From Stenogyne calaminthoides (Eukaryota; Streptophyta; Magnoliopsida; Lamiales; Lamiaceae): 64,000 nucleotides of DNA. The stretch covers positions 21,543,758 through 21,607,757 of the forward strand of contig JBBCBC010000022.1 in the NCBI GenBank assembly GCA_037126765.1, given 5' to 3'. Below the pieces are notes generated by a model. That model worked only from the letters and a program-made list of their open reading frames with translations, was not told the origin of the DNA and searched no databases. Positions 47,195-58,074 of the stretch are shown piece by piece; the first letter of the stretch is position 1, and every line of letters starts with the position of its first letter. The position numbers and the translations under genes were made by a program.

Positions 47195-47820
47195 CGTTTG
47201 TCTACAGTTTCTATGTATCGCCCCCATGACTTCGTGGTTATTCATTGCCACCTCATCCATTAGTGATAAAGTCATCTCTTGCTTTACCTCAATGTGGTAT
47301 TGCTTAACCAGTTCTAGTACCAGACCATCGAAGCACGACAAGATAACAATACACCCTCCTGAAGCATTAATGTACACATTTAGCCCATCCTCTTCGACGT
47401 TCAAAATAGGGCTTTCCACGAACGGAATTGGTGAGATATCCCCATGAATGCGTTGGGCCTCTTTCGCGGGAAAGGTTTTGGACATGATGCGATCGGCTGG
47501 GGTTTTCGGTGATGCCTCCATATCGTGTTTGGCTCCACCGGAGTTCATGCAATTGAGAATTTCCATGATCTCCTCAATAGTGATTCCCTCTTGGCCAACC
47601 TCCCTCGGCCACAAACCAAACTTGTAAAACCAATTTTCATCAGGAGCGTCCTTTTTACAGTCCTTCTCAAGATGATCGAGGCACCCGCAATAATAACAGA
47701 AGTTGGCCAATTTTTTTAACCTAAAATCAACAGGTCTTTCTTTCCACAAATGCAAAGAGGGTTCCAGCGGCAAAGGGGCAACTTCTCCCACATCGCACTG
47801 ATTTCATCGGCCATGGTTGT
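47195..47820 (-). pseudogene. LINE ORF1 (gag-like, CCHC zinc knuckle) remnant
   Basis: The likely start at 47814 reads MADEISAMWEK, the usual opening of plant LINE ORF1. After a frame change, KKLANFCYYCGCLDHLEKDC at about 47680-47720 is the ORF1 C-terminal zinc knuckle, with a following YKFGLWPRE segment. The RNA-binding middle between them is missing, so an internal deletion is inferred. The downstream part (to 47195) is low in recognisable motifs. It abuts element C tail to tail. Confidence 0.8.
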
Positions 47821-47931
47821 GAAAGGAATATTCAGAAAACGTGATTGGAAAACGATGATAGGATTCCAAAAATGTGAATAGAAGACAATGATAGGTCCGT
47901 CGCTAAATTGTGAATTTTCGAAAATAAAAAT

Positions 47932-48003
47932 GGCTCACGGTGGTTTGAACCCGGGCACGGGGGGCGCCCGGGTGGGCACCAAACCACCCGAGCCACGGAC
48001 CAT
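47932..48003 (-). ncRNA. tRNA-like sequence (SINE head or degenerate tRNA)
   Basis: On the minus strand GTGGCTCGGGTGGTTTGG resembles a pol III A box and CGGGTTCAAACCACC a B box (GGTTCAAACC), spaced as in tRNA genes. Between them is a GC-rich CCCGGGCGCCCC run. It does not fold into a clean cloverleaf by eye. It lies just upstream of the LINE ORF1 start, so it could also belong to that element's 5' region. Confidence 0.4.
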
Positions 48004-48151
48004 CTCGAACCCAACCACCAAGCATCTCATATATAAGCTACCAAGCCTCCCAATTAAATGAGACAATTATTCGCTCCCATGGGGGGTCAAGGGAACTTGG
48101 GCGCCTGAGCGGGGATCAATTCCGCTTGGACACTTGCTTTCTTGCGTTTAT

Positions 48152-48660
48152 TTAATGAATTTAATTCTATATGTCCTAAATTTTGTTTTTTTTTTCAATT
48201 TTTTTTAAAATTCTTTATTTCAATTATCTTATTTAATGATTCAATTATATTTTAATATAATAATTTATATTTTTTATTTAAAAATTTATATTATATTATA
48301 TTAAAATTGTATTTTTTACTTATTTTTAATAAAATTAATTCTATATGTCCTAAAAAATCATTTTTTTTTCATTTTTTTAAATTTTTTTATTTCAATTATC
48401 TTATTTAATGATTCAATTACATTTTAATATAATAATTTATATTTTTATTTATAAATTTAAATTAAATTATATTATATCAAGATTGTATTTTTTACTTATT
48501 TTTAATAAAATTAATTATATGTTTCTTTAAAATTCCCTTTTTTATATTTTTTAATTCTTTATTTCAATTATCTTATTTAATGATTCAATTAAATTTTAAT
48601 ATAATAATTTATTATTTTTATTTACAAATTATGAATAAATGATTATAGTTTTTTAAAATT
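48152..48660. repeat. AT-rich tandem repeat, about 177-bp unit, about three copies
   Basis: TTTCAATTATCTTATTTAATGATTCAATTA recurs at about 48216, 48391 and 48562. TTAATTCTATATGTCCTAAA recurs at about 48160 and 48336, with a variant at 48512. The G+C content is very low, with poly-T runs. No coding capacity. Confidence 0.85.
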
Positions 48661-48783
48661 GTATTTTTATTGGATAATTACTAAAAAAAAAATTATGTTA
48701 AGCAGTGTCAAATAACTTGTAATATGCAAATATAATTGTCATCATGGAATATTACAAATGAAAGAAAATATAATTATTATTCG

Positions 48784-49001
48784 TCATCCTAATCGTTGCC
48801 CCCATCTGTATTATCACCATCGTCCTCGTCGTTCTCCTCCTGCTCCTCTTCATCCTTCTCTTCCTCACCATCTTCATCTTCATTCTCATTCAAATCCTCA
48901 TCTTCATCATACTCGTTATCCTCCCCGCCGCTGTCAATCTCTATCAAATCTGGATTTGCAGCTGTTAAGTCTATGAAAAGATTGAAATCTCCTGTATGCA
49001 C
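48784..49001 (-). repeat. Acidic low-complexity tail (GAT/GAA/GAG codons)
   Basis: Minus-strand reading after DLIEIDSGGEDNEYDEDED is almost only Asp, Glu, Asn and Gly. On the plus strand it is a TCC/TCA/TTC microsatellite-like tract, which also opens ORFs of no meaning in other frames. Such tails occur at the end of CACTA transposases. Confidence 0.6.
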
Positions 49002-51584
49002 TTCAGTTTGAACATCAACTTGTTCCGTTTGGAACGGTGTAGCTGTTCAGTATAGATCCTAACTGAAAGCAATATATTATTAATCAAATATTATATAATA
49101 AATATGTTAATTATGTAAATGACACGTATATGAAAAACTTATTGAATGTACGGTTAGACTTCATCACAATTGAATAACACATATTTATGTGCAGCTTCAA
49201 TCTCTTGTCGGTTTAACCAGGGTCGTTCAATACTTTTTTCCAAACATTGACCTGGGAACTTAAACACGGCAAGTTACCCTCAATATCATCATCAACATTG
49301 TCTGTGCCTCTACCGTCATAATTACGAGGCTCGTTTCTCAACCTTGTTTTAACATGATCCTCAAAATAGTAAGAACAAATGTTGTAACCTCCTCACACAA
49401 GTAGGCATTAACAATTGATTGCTTCAACTTTTGCCTTTTGTTTAGCATTGAGCTTCAATTTATGGAGATACCTATATATATATAATAAAAAAATTGATAA
49501 GAGCAAAACATAAATATATATATTTGTATAAATAGATGTGAAGTGAAGGTTTACCTCTCAAATGGATACATCCACATGTATTGTACTGGACCAATAATTT
49601 TGGCTTCATATGCTAAGTGTACCGGTAAGTGCTCCATCGAATAAAAAAAGCTGGGAGGGAAAATGCGCTCCAACTTGCATAAAATAACCGGAATGTCTTT
49701 CTTCAAACGGACCACATCATCCCACGTAATCATTGTAGACTTTAAATCTTTGAAGAATAGACTCAATTCAGTTACGACCCTCCAGATATTGTTCGGTAGG
49801 AATTTTCAGAATGCGAGGGGCAATAGTTGTTGCATAAACACGTGACAATCGTGGCTTTTCATCCCAGACACCTTCCCATTTGATGTGTTTACACAACGAC
49901 TCAAATTGGAGACATAGTCATCTGGAAATCTCAGCTCTTCAGTCCAATTACACAAAGCCACTTTTTGTCTCTTATCAAGTATGTAATTGGCTTGAGGATA
50001 TCTTTTTGTACTCTCATCCCTCTTCAAGTGATCACGTTTGCCTATCTCGTTCAACTCATCACGTGACTTTGAAGTGTTTTTGTCTTGCCCTCTGTATTAA
50101 TGATTGTGTGGAACAAGTTATCGAACACATTCTTTTCGATGTGCATCACATCTAAGTTGTGCCGAATCAAAAGTGAGCTCCAATAGGGCAAGTCCGAGAA
50201 AATGCTCTTCTTCTTCCAACCACCCGATACCATTTTATTATGCTCCTCAGTATGTTCGTCCGTTGTTTTCCTCAATCCCTTCTGATTAATTTGATTTAAT
50301 AACCTTCTACTTGAATCAATGCAAAGAGATATATACGTCCATTAATTTATCATATGTAGATAGAAATATATTAATAATTAAAAACAACTAATATAAATTT
50401 ACCTGATCTCAATTGTTTTTGACAGTTTTTGGTAACAACTTTGTTCTTGATAAAGTCCTTTTTATTCTTTCGAAAAGGATGATCTTCTGGTAAAAACTTT
50501 CGATGGTTGTCAAACCATGAAACTTTCCTGCTAAGCGGGAGACTAAAAGTGTCAGAATCATCCATGCAGTAAGGATATTATTGTTTCTCAGCAATCCTCC
50601 ACCCGGACAACATGGAGTACGCAGGGTAGTCGTTGATCGTTCATAGCACGTCAACCCTCATCGTGAAGTTTTGCTTTCTCGATACATCGTATGTCAGCAC
50701 TCCATTCTCCCACAGATGTATCAAGTCTCTTATCAGAGGCTGCATCTAGTTTGTCCTTTGTATTCTTTGGTTCATGTACCAATACCGTGAGAAACATCAT
50801 TTAGGGCTTCATGCACATCCACGGAGGTTGATTATAAGGAGTCAATATAATTGGCCATAACGAATATTGCTTACCGTGCATTCCAAATGGACAAAAACCA
50901 TCAGTGTTGAGACATAACCGAAAGTTCCTAGGTTTGTTCAAAAAAATAGAAAATACCTCGTCAAGATGTTTCTAGGCCATCGAGTCAGCAGGTTGTCTCA
51001 TCTCTCCGGAATCGGGATCAGATGACTCAGTATGATGCCATGTCATATCTTTTCGTTGTGGCACTAGATTATACAATCTCTGAAGACGAGGAATGATAGG
51101 GAGGTAATACATCATTTTATTTACCACTTTCTTCTTCTTATTCTACTTTCCTTCACCGCCAGTCCAGTTCCGATGCGGTACTTTGTACAGAGAGTGCCCA
51201 TAAAATCTACAATTATCTAGATTTGCGTCTTCTTCATTACCCCAGAATAACATGCAGTTATCGATACAACAATCAATACTCTCTACTAGTAGACCCATAC
51301 TTTTCAACAGATTCTTGGCTTGATATTTTGTAATAGGCACCTTATTACCGGGAGGATGGACCTCATTGAACAACTAACTAATATGATTATAGGCTCTTTG
51401 AGAAAGTTTGTTCTCAGTCTTGATAGCCATGAGTCGAGCATTGAATGACAACAGAGAGTGAGTTTGACATCCATCATATAGATCTTCGTCAGCTACTTTG
51501 AGTATTCTGTAAAATTAGATGCTTCCTCATTTGGTTCCTCCTCCATAGTCTCATCATGAAACCCACCAGCTTCCATGATCATCG
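48784..51584 (-). pseudogene. CACTA (En/Spm-type) transposase remnant, TNP2-like
   Basis: Minus-strand order: EAGGFHDETMEEEPNEEASNF (near 51575-51515); TKYQAKNLLKSMGL and CIDNCMLFWGNEED (51373-51143); DNHRKFLPEDHPFRKNKKDF (50565-50440); IRHNLDVMHIEKNVFDN (50190-50105); MKSHDCHVFMQQLLPLAF (49860-49806); DIPVILCKLERIFPPSFF and GPVQYMWMYPFER (49766-49551); and frame-shifted YFEDHVKTRLRNEPRNYDG (about 49370-49310). These are hallmark blocks of CACTA transposases, in the right order. The tail 49001-48789 is a run of Asp/Glu-rich codons. The N-terminus is cut by LTR H2. Many stops. Confidence 0.9.
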
Positions 51585-53204
51585 TATTGGGGAATTAATT
51601 GTCCGGATCTATTCGGGATGAATATTTAAATACAAATTTAATTCTAACAATTATTACTAGCATGAATTAATCCTATATTAATTCAAATAATAATTCAACA
51701 ATCAAGAACACACCCAAAAAGCCTTCTCAAGTATTCCCCCGTCCTTGTTCATCAATCCGGTGGAAAGATGCTCGCGAACAATTTAACAAAAGGGAAAAAT
51801 AAAATTATGTTGCACCACCTTTGTGGATTTCTAATTTTTCCAACACATGGAATTACATTGGGGGTGAAACATTCATCCCCTATTTATAATAGGGAGGGTG
51901 GCCGATTTTTTGTGAATGAATAAGATTGAAAAATCTTTTTCTTGATCTCCAAGAAATCTTGAATATATCTCATATATTTTTTTCTCCATATTTAAAATAT
52001 TCCATAAAAATCACACCTCCTTAATTTATGGAATTTTCTAAAATAAGGCCAAGATTTACAAGATTGGGATCTTCTTAAATTTATGAGATATTCTTGTATT
52101 CCAAGAATACATATCTTCCATAATATCTTTTCAAGAAAATCTTTCCTTCCTTATTTTCTTCATTATTTTCGAAAATTACAAGATAAATAGCCAAGTGGGA
52201 GATTTCTTGAATTTAATGAGAAAAACTTGTATTCCAAGAATACTTATTATCCTCATTCCATAACAAAATTCAAAGAAAATATTTTTCCCCCTTTTATTTA
52301 TTTATTTTTTAAAAAATAGAAAAAATAGGCAACAATATTTTATTTTATTTTAAACACCTTTTTCAGTTATTGGACTTTATCTTTGGGCTACTTGAAGGAC
52401 CTTTAGGAGAATTAAGATTGGACCTTCTAATAGACCTTGAATTTCCAATATTGAGCCACAACATTATTCAAGCTCATAAATATTAATTAATCCCACTACA
52501 TAATTAATATTGCACTATCCATCTTAACCCATATTATAGTTAATATGGCTCCCGGTTATTATTTCCCGTGTTTAAGATTATCCAGTCCATTAATTAATTT
52601 AGGCCACTGAAATAGCTTCACTTTAATTAATATCTTTTTCCTTGGTTTAGGAACGGCTCAACATTATTATCCATACCGGAAACTAATTCCACTTGCAAGA
52701 TTTTAGTATGATAAAAACTTTTGAGCCTCCCAAGGGGACAAATCAAGCAAAACACACTTGCACACCAATTCTCCGTATTAAACCTTAGCAATCGTCATGT
52801 CACTAATAATATTGCTCAAGATATAAGGTATTGAATCACATTGATTCTCTGCCCACCATAAGTCAAAGCAATAATTATTAATTCCACACGATCCTATTTA
52901 AGGGACGGGATTAAGAAATAACTAACCATTGAGGTCTAATTCTTCTATATTCAGTACTGAAGAATTTATCCTCCTATAGGTCCTCTTCAGCGCATCCTTA
53001 TGCACTAGTGTAATCTCTTGGTCAAGAAAGGGCAATCTGAGCCTTACACTTCAATCTTTCACGATGGATTAATCATTTCCATCTAGGTTGTGAATTCTGT
53101 ACTTTTAGTTACAAGGGACTGTTAATTTAATCTTCTGTGATCTGGTATCACTAAATTAACTACAATGTAACACGTACTATTTATTGAGCGGTTATGCAAT
53201 AAAT
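51585..53204 (+). repeat. LTR fragment H2 (same family as solo LTR H1)
   Basis: About 1620 bp collinear with 58623-60342, sharing TCTATTCGGGATGAATATTTAAAT, GCACCACCTTTGTGGATT, and TTACAAGGGACTGTTAATTTAATC. The first bases are TATTGGGG instead of TGTTGGGG. The last roughly 115 bp present in H1 are missing, replaced by element I. Confidence 0.85.
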
Positions 53205-54272
53205 TGTTGTTAGTCATCTTATGTGGAAATTATGATGTGGCGTTATATATTTAACAACGTAACAAACAAGATATGATGTGACGAGCAAAAGTGTTAATGT
53301 GAGAGGGAAAGCATGTAACACACCAGACAGGGGGACAATTTGTGATCCCTTTATTTGACCTCTAAGGGTCTATTTATACTAGTTTGGCAAGCATGTGCTG
53401 CCTTGCCTAGCATGAGCTAGTTGTTTCTTGACATGCAAGATTACACGATGTTATGCCATGTGTCCCTAATGCCTTATATGGTCGCCACCTGTACTTTACT
53501 ATGTTTGAAGTCTTCTACTCATCATCCAGGTAGTCACTGCTTAGCAGGTGACCTGTCTTTGTGTTAGGCGAGTCGTGCTCGCCTGCTTTGCTTGGGCAGG
53601 TGCTCGACTCTTTATGGTCAATCATAGTTCGGTTTAGGGTATGGAGTCTTTTGCCTCGTGTGCTCGCCTGGTATGCAGGTGAGTTGGTTCCCCAGGTGGT
53701 AAATCATGGGGGGATGGATTTGCTTATGATGGAGAGAAGAGTTTGGACTTGGCTTGATTTTCTCTTACCTCCCCATTACTTCAGCTCAGGTCCCCGTAGT
53801 TGGCTCGCCTAATTGGCGAGCATATCTCGTGGGCCCCCTGGGCGAGCACTCCGCTCGCCAGTTGAGGTGGGGGCCGGACTGTGTCGAGCAGATTCGCCTG
53901 ATGTGGTGAGCTCGCGTGTTGCATTGTTGGCCGCCCTTACGTGCTCGCTTACGTGGCGAGCTCCTTTGCGCATAGTTGACCCTCCTTCTTGTGTATTGGT
54001 CCACGTGCTCGATCGGCGAAGACGTGGCTAGTTGACTTTGACCGGTTTTATGGAGAGCATAATAATACCCCCCAACCTGGCCTTTCGTGCTCGTCACAGA
54101 TGTCGAGCTGCATTGGTTCGGATTTTCTTAGACTCGGGGGTGGCGCCTCGACTATCGTGATGAGCGCTGCCCCGTGTTTGCGGATTCCCATCATTGCGCA
54201 CGGGGCCCTATGTTAGTATGTGAAGAGTTTATCTGAATTTTTTAATTCTAGGAGGCCCACCTTCCAGAAACT

Positions 54273-54280
54273 ATATAAAG
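54273..54280 (+). promoter_or_regulatory. TATA box of the gene in element I
   Basis: TATATAAA with a CTTTCACTC pyrimidine tract downstream, about 110 bp before the ATG at 54390. Confidence 0.65.
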
Positions 54281-54389
54281 CCTTTCACTCTTTCTTCTTT
54301 GCTCTTTTTCTTTCACTTCTCCCGCCTTTTCCTTTAAAAACTCCGGCGAGCTCCGATTTCTCTTCCATTCGTTTTCTCTTCCATTCACT

Positions 54390-57236
54390 ATGTCTTCTTC
54401 TCCGATTTCTATTGGCTCATCGTCTGATTCAAAAAACTCAGAGAAACACCGAAAAACAGTTTCCGCACCTCGTCGTTCATATTTACTTCGTCGCCTCAAC
54501 TCCTGTACGGAGACTAGCTCCTCGTCGGCGAGGGCTTCAGGGTCGAAAACTCACCAGAGGATTCAGCAAGCGTCCGCTGCTGCTTTTTCCGATGGGAATG
54601 ATTCTGAGGAAGGTTATCTCTTTCGGAGAAAGAGCTCCGGGGACTGCAGCACAAAAGGGCTTAAGCTTGAGGGACTGGGCGACCAGATTATTTATGACGA
54701 TCAAACCTTCAAAGCTGACGGCGAACAGGACACTCTGCTTGGGGAAAAGCCGAATTCCGGATCTGGGGATGAACGGATTAGCATACCTTCGATTGACCAG
54801 CTTCCTAGTCCGTCTTATGCTGAATACTATGCTCGGTTTAATCTTGACTGGCCCGGACAGCCCCATCGGAAAGCTGTTAAGAATGATTTCCCGGCCAGTG
54901 AGATCCAAAGTGTGATGAATGCGGATTGGTTGGCGAGTTTGTATCAGCTTTATGAGACTCCAAAAGATGTCTTTTTCTGGGTTCCCAGTCCTGATGAACG
55001 GGCCGATCAACCCCCGAGAGGGTGTGTGGCTATGAATGTCGACATCATGGAAGTTGGCCTTCACTTTCCTCTCCACCCAACAATCTCTCATTTTCTCATC
55101 GAGTTGAACATAACTATCACTCAACTGATGCCCAACGGGTGGCATATGGTTATGACTTGGCTGACTTTGTTTGGTAAGACGGAACCCCAATATTACCCCA
55201 CGATATGCGAACTTGCTCGTTTGGTTCACTTGACCGTCTTAACGGCGAGCATGGTGGTTATATATGCTAGCGAACACACACTGTAAGGTTGTCGAAGATG
55301 TGGCGAATAGGATGAAGGATTGGAAGGATAAATTCTGGTTTGTTGGGGGTGACTGGAGAAGTTACGTTCCAGGCCTAGGGTCGAGTGCTTGCCTTAGTAT
55401 TCCAACCGATTTTAGTGACAGCCATAGTAAGTATCCTTATTTCTATGCTCGTCCTATAGACTGATATTAACTCATTTCTTCCCTTTCAGGAGTTCAACCG
55501 ACTTTGGATACATATACTAAAGACGGGTTCTGTAGCAACTACTGGCAGATCGAATCCGAACCTTACTTGGCTCGCTCGGTAGAAACTCTCAGGTGAAAGG
55601 AAAAAAAGCAGATTATACGTACCCCCTCATCACTTGGCCCTCCTTGATCCAACTGGTACCTTTCTTTCATTAATTTTTTCCTTTCTAGGTTCGACCTTAA
55701 GACGTAATGTCCTTTAAATCGTCATTATGTTCCAGCTTTTCCCTCTGTCACCCTTCCCGAGAGCTCCACCGAACATACCGATATGGATCGGAAGAGAAAA
55801 CCTAGTGAGATGGCCCGTATCCTGGCTGAGCATTGGGCGCAAAGAACCTTTGGAGGCAAGGCGAGCACACCTAAGAGGATTTCCATCTGTTCGGCCGACC
55901 AGGGAGTGAGCGAGCATGCTCCTTCACCTAAACGAACACGAAGGTGTATCCAAGAGGGAAATTAGATGAGCCAAGAGAGCCTTTCCCCGACCAAGGAGGA
56001 GGTCCCTCTTACTTATGGAGACCTACTTGTTTCCCCATCGGTGGTCCCCAATCCACAAGGTCCATCCAGCTCCCGGACCCGTGCTCCGGGTGATACGTCT
56101 TTCTTGGGGTGGGATCCTCAGTGGGTTGATTCGTAAGTCGGATCTCCCTCTTTCCTTTATTTCGAATTGGCTCTTGTTATCTTTCTTAGCTAATTGATGG
56201 CTTATTCCCCTGGTAGGTACTCAGCTAAACAATCCTCTATAACGCCAGACTTGATGAACTTCTTTTGCTCCCCGTCGGTTGGCAATACTCTGGAGCTGCT
56301 TGACCATATTCAACGCGCCTGCGAGACTCCTGTTCGGGCTTGGACGACGCATCTCAAAGAATCTCTCATTGGTTCGACGATGCTTGAGCGGATGTGTCTG
56401 GGTTTAATCCATCAAGGCCGATCGATGGTGATCTTGGAAAATGCTTTTGCAGCGACGTCCCGCATGTCTAGCAAGTTAATCACTCTGATTGCTAGTTTTA
56501 ATGATAAAGTGGAAGAACTGAACCAGGCTTGCAAGGATACTGAGTTGGCTCAGGATGAAGCACGTCAGAGTCAGGAAGAGTTGCACCGAATTCATGAAGA
56601 GATGAAAAAACTTCAAGATGACTGTGTTACTCATGCCATTGAGCTCTAATAGCTAAAATCCGAGAAAGAAACTTTGACCCGTACGAACACTCTACTCTCC
56701 CAATAGCTCCTTTCGATCAAAGAGACCAATACCCAACTAAACTCACGACTCTCCAAAATGTGTACGGAGGAGTATGTAAATGTAATGTCCAACTATGCCT
56801 ATATCTGTGCTTTCGCAAGTGCCCTCCGTACGGCGAGGCGCACACTTTCCGCAGACTAGCTGGGCCATTCATTGGGGAGCTTGTTAAGTATTTGGCAGAA
56901 AACCCACCAGCTCCTGGTCGAGAGTTGCCTTTGGCTGATCTTCAAGACTTATGTGATTTTTCCAAGCTTCTTGAGGGGGTTGAGATCGGGGATCCTGTGT
57001 CCGACAAAGAAGATGGCGATCAGGAGGAGGAGGTAAAGAGGGTTCCCATCTGTCCGGTAGGTGTGGAAGATGACCCCGATGATGACGAGCAGAGGGATCT
57101 TAACATTATTGAGCTGAAAGTTTCAGATGAGGGTGAACTGATGGTCGAGGATGGTGGCGACCACTTGGTCGAGAAGAACGAGAAGGGTGAGCAGAAAGGT
57201 AGATCTCATTCGCCTCTTCCTGAGACTCCGCATTAG
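54390..57236 (+). CDS. Transposon-associated protein, 'putative gypsy type transposon' family, split into several ORFs
   Basis: ORF 54390-55286 (298 aa) begins MSSSPISIGSSSDS, has a Ser/Arg-rich N-terminus and then GLHFPLHPTISHFLIELNI followed by TQLMPNGWHMV, resembling the Pfam 'putative gypsy type transposon' domain (FPL.PF...L......QL.PN.W). A frame change near 55280 leads into KVVEDVANRMKDWKDKFWFV (55264-55464), also expected in the family. A possible 63-bp GT-AG intron lies at 55427-55489. Later open stretches are 55783-55965 (basic), 56194-56649 (coiled coil, KVEELNQACKDTELAQDEAR) and 56760-57236 (acidic tail). The layout (conserved domain, basic linker, coiled coil, acidic end) is typical of these plant transposon proteins, whose role is unknown. 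Broken or multi-exon; exon joins are not certain. Confidence 0.65.
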
Positions 57237-57900
57237 CTGATATAAGTTTGAACTGTTTACTTTTTGTCCGGCCTGGCCGGTTTGTTTTGTGTTGTCGTGG
57301 TCGGCCCAAGTAGCCTTTTGAACTTAGCCACTTTAGGCTTTTTTTTTGTGTAATTCCAGCCTATAGTGCCTTGTTTTTGCTTGGACTAGATGGGTTTCCA
57401 ACATTTGCTCGCGTTTTGTGTTTCAACTTGTTTACTGTTTTGATTGATTGTCTTATTTTGTGCAATAACCCCTTGATCATGATCGTCTTATTGTGTTGCA
57501 ATCCGTACTTTATGTTCGTCTTATTGTGTTGCGAACAAAGAAAGTAACATAGATGACAGTCGTCTTATTTTGGTGCGACCACATACTTTATGCTCGTCTT
57601 ATTTTGTTGCGAGTAAAGAAAGTACCATAGACGCTAGTCGGCTTATTTTGGTGCGACCCTGTATTCTATGTTCGTCTTATTTTGTTGCGAAGCAGGGAGA
57701 ATACATTAGATTATTTAGAAAAAGATCATCTTATTTAGGTGCGACCCCGTGTTCCCTGCTCGGCTCATGTGTGGCGAGCAGGGGAAACACAATTCTTACA
57801 AGTCAGAGAACACAAAACTTGCTCCTGTTGGACAATCTTCGATGGTGGTCGGCTTAATCAGGTGCGACCGACTTAGGCATGACTAAGGAAAATGAATAAT
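57237..57900 (+). repeat. Minisatellite, about 75-80-bp unit, in the 3' part of element I
   Basis: ACTTTATGTTCGTCTTAT recurs at 57507, 57588 (GCTCG) and 57663 (TTCTATGTTCG). Alternating with it is CGTCTTATTTTGGTGCGACC at about 57561 and 57636, and decayed forms follow at 57725 and 57850 (GGTGCGACC). About four to five units. The ORF at 57570-57857 is a translation of the repeat. Confidence 0.7.
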
Positions 57901-58074
57901 TAAAAGGAAACCACGCAAGGTGTCATAACTATTACATTTGTTTACAAGTTTTGTTATTTCTAGAAGAATGCTCTGTAAATTACATAGTTACATTTACAAA
58001 GGGAAATGGAAAAAATGAGCACCGGACGAAGGCGAGCAGACGTGGTAGCTCGCCCTCGGTATGTGTTAGTGTTG

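Larger units (their letters stand above)
53205..58074 (+). mobile_element. Unclassified element I, bounded by LTR H2 and LTR A3
   Basis: DNA with much higher G+C content than its surroundings, rich in GCTCGCC/GGCGAGC words (53560-54020 and 57760-58055). It carries one gene (54390-57236) and a minisatellite. It begins near TGTTGTTAGTCATC. Outer limits are set only by the neighbouring elements; no terminal repeats or target duplication were found. Could be a gag-only or large non-autonomous LTR element, or a remnant of a Tat-type gypsy element. Confidence 0.5.

Noticed and set aside
48758..49011. His/Pro- and Ser-rich plus-strand ORFs
   Set aside because: Reverse frames of the acidic CACTA tail repeat.
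53786..54216. Several short ORFs on both strands before the element I gene
   Set aside because: GC-rich leader with GCTCGCC words; frames overlap each other and have no recognisable domain.
57505..57760. CRISPR-like spaced repeats
   Set aside because: Unit spacing and divergence fit a plant minisatellite; no cas genes, eukaryotic context.
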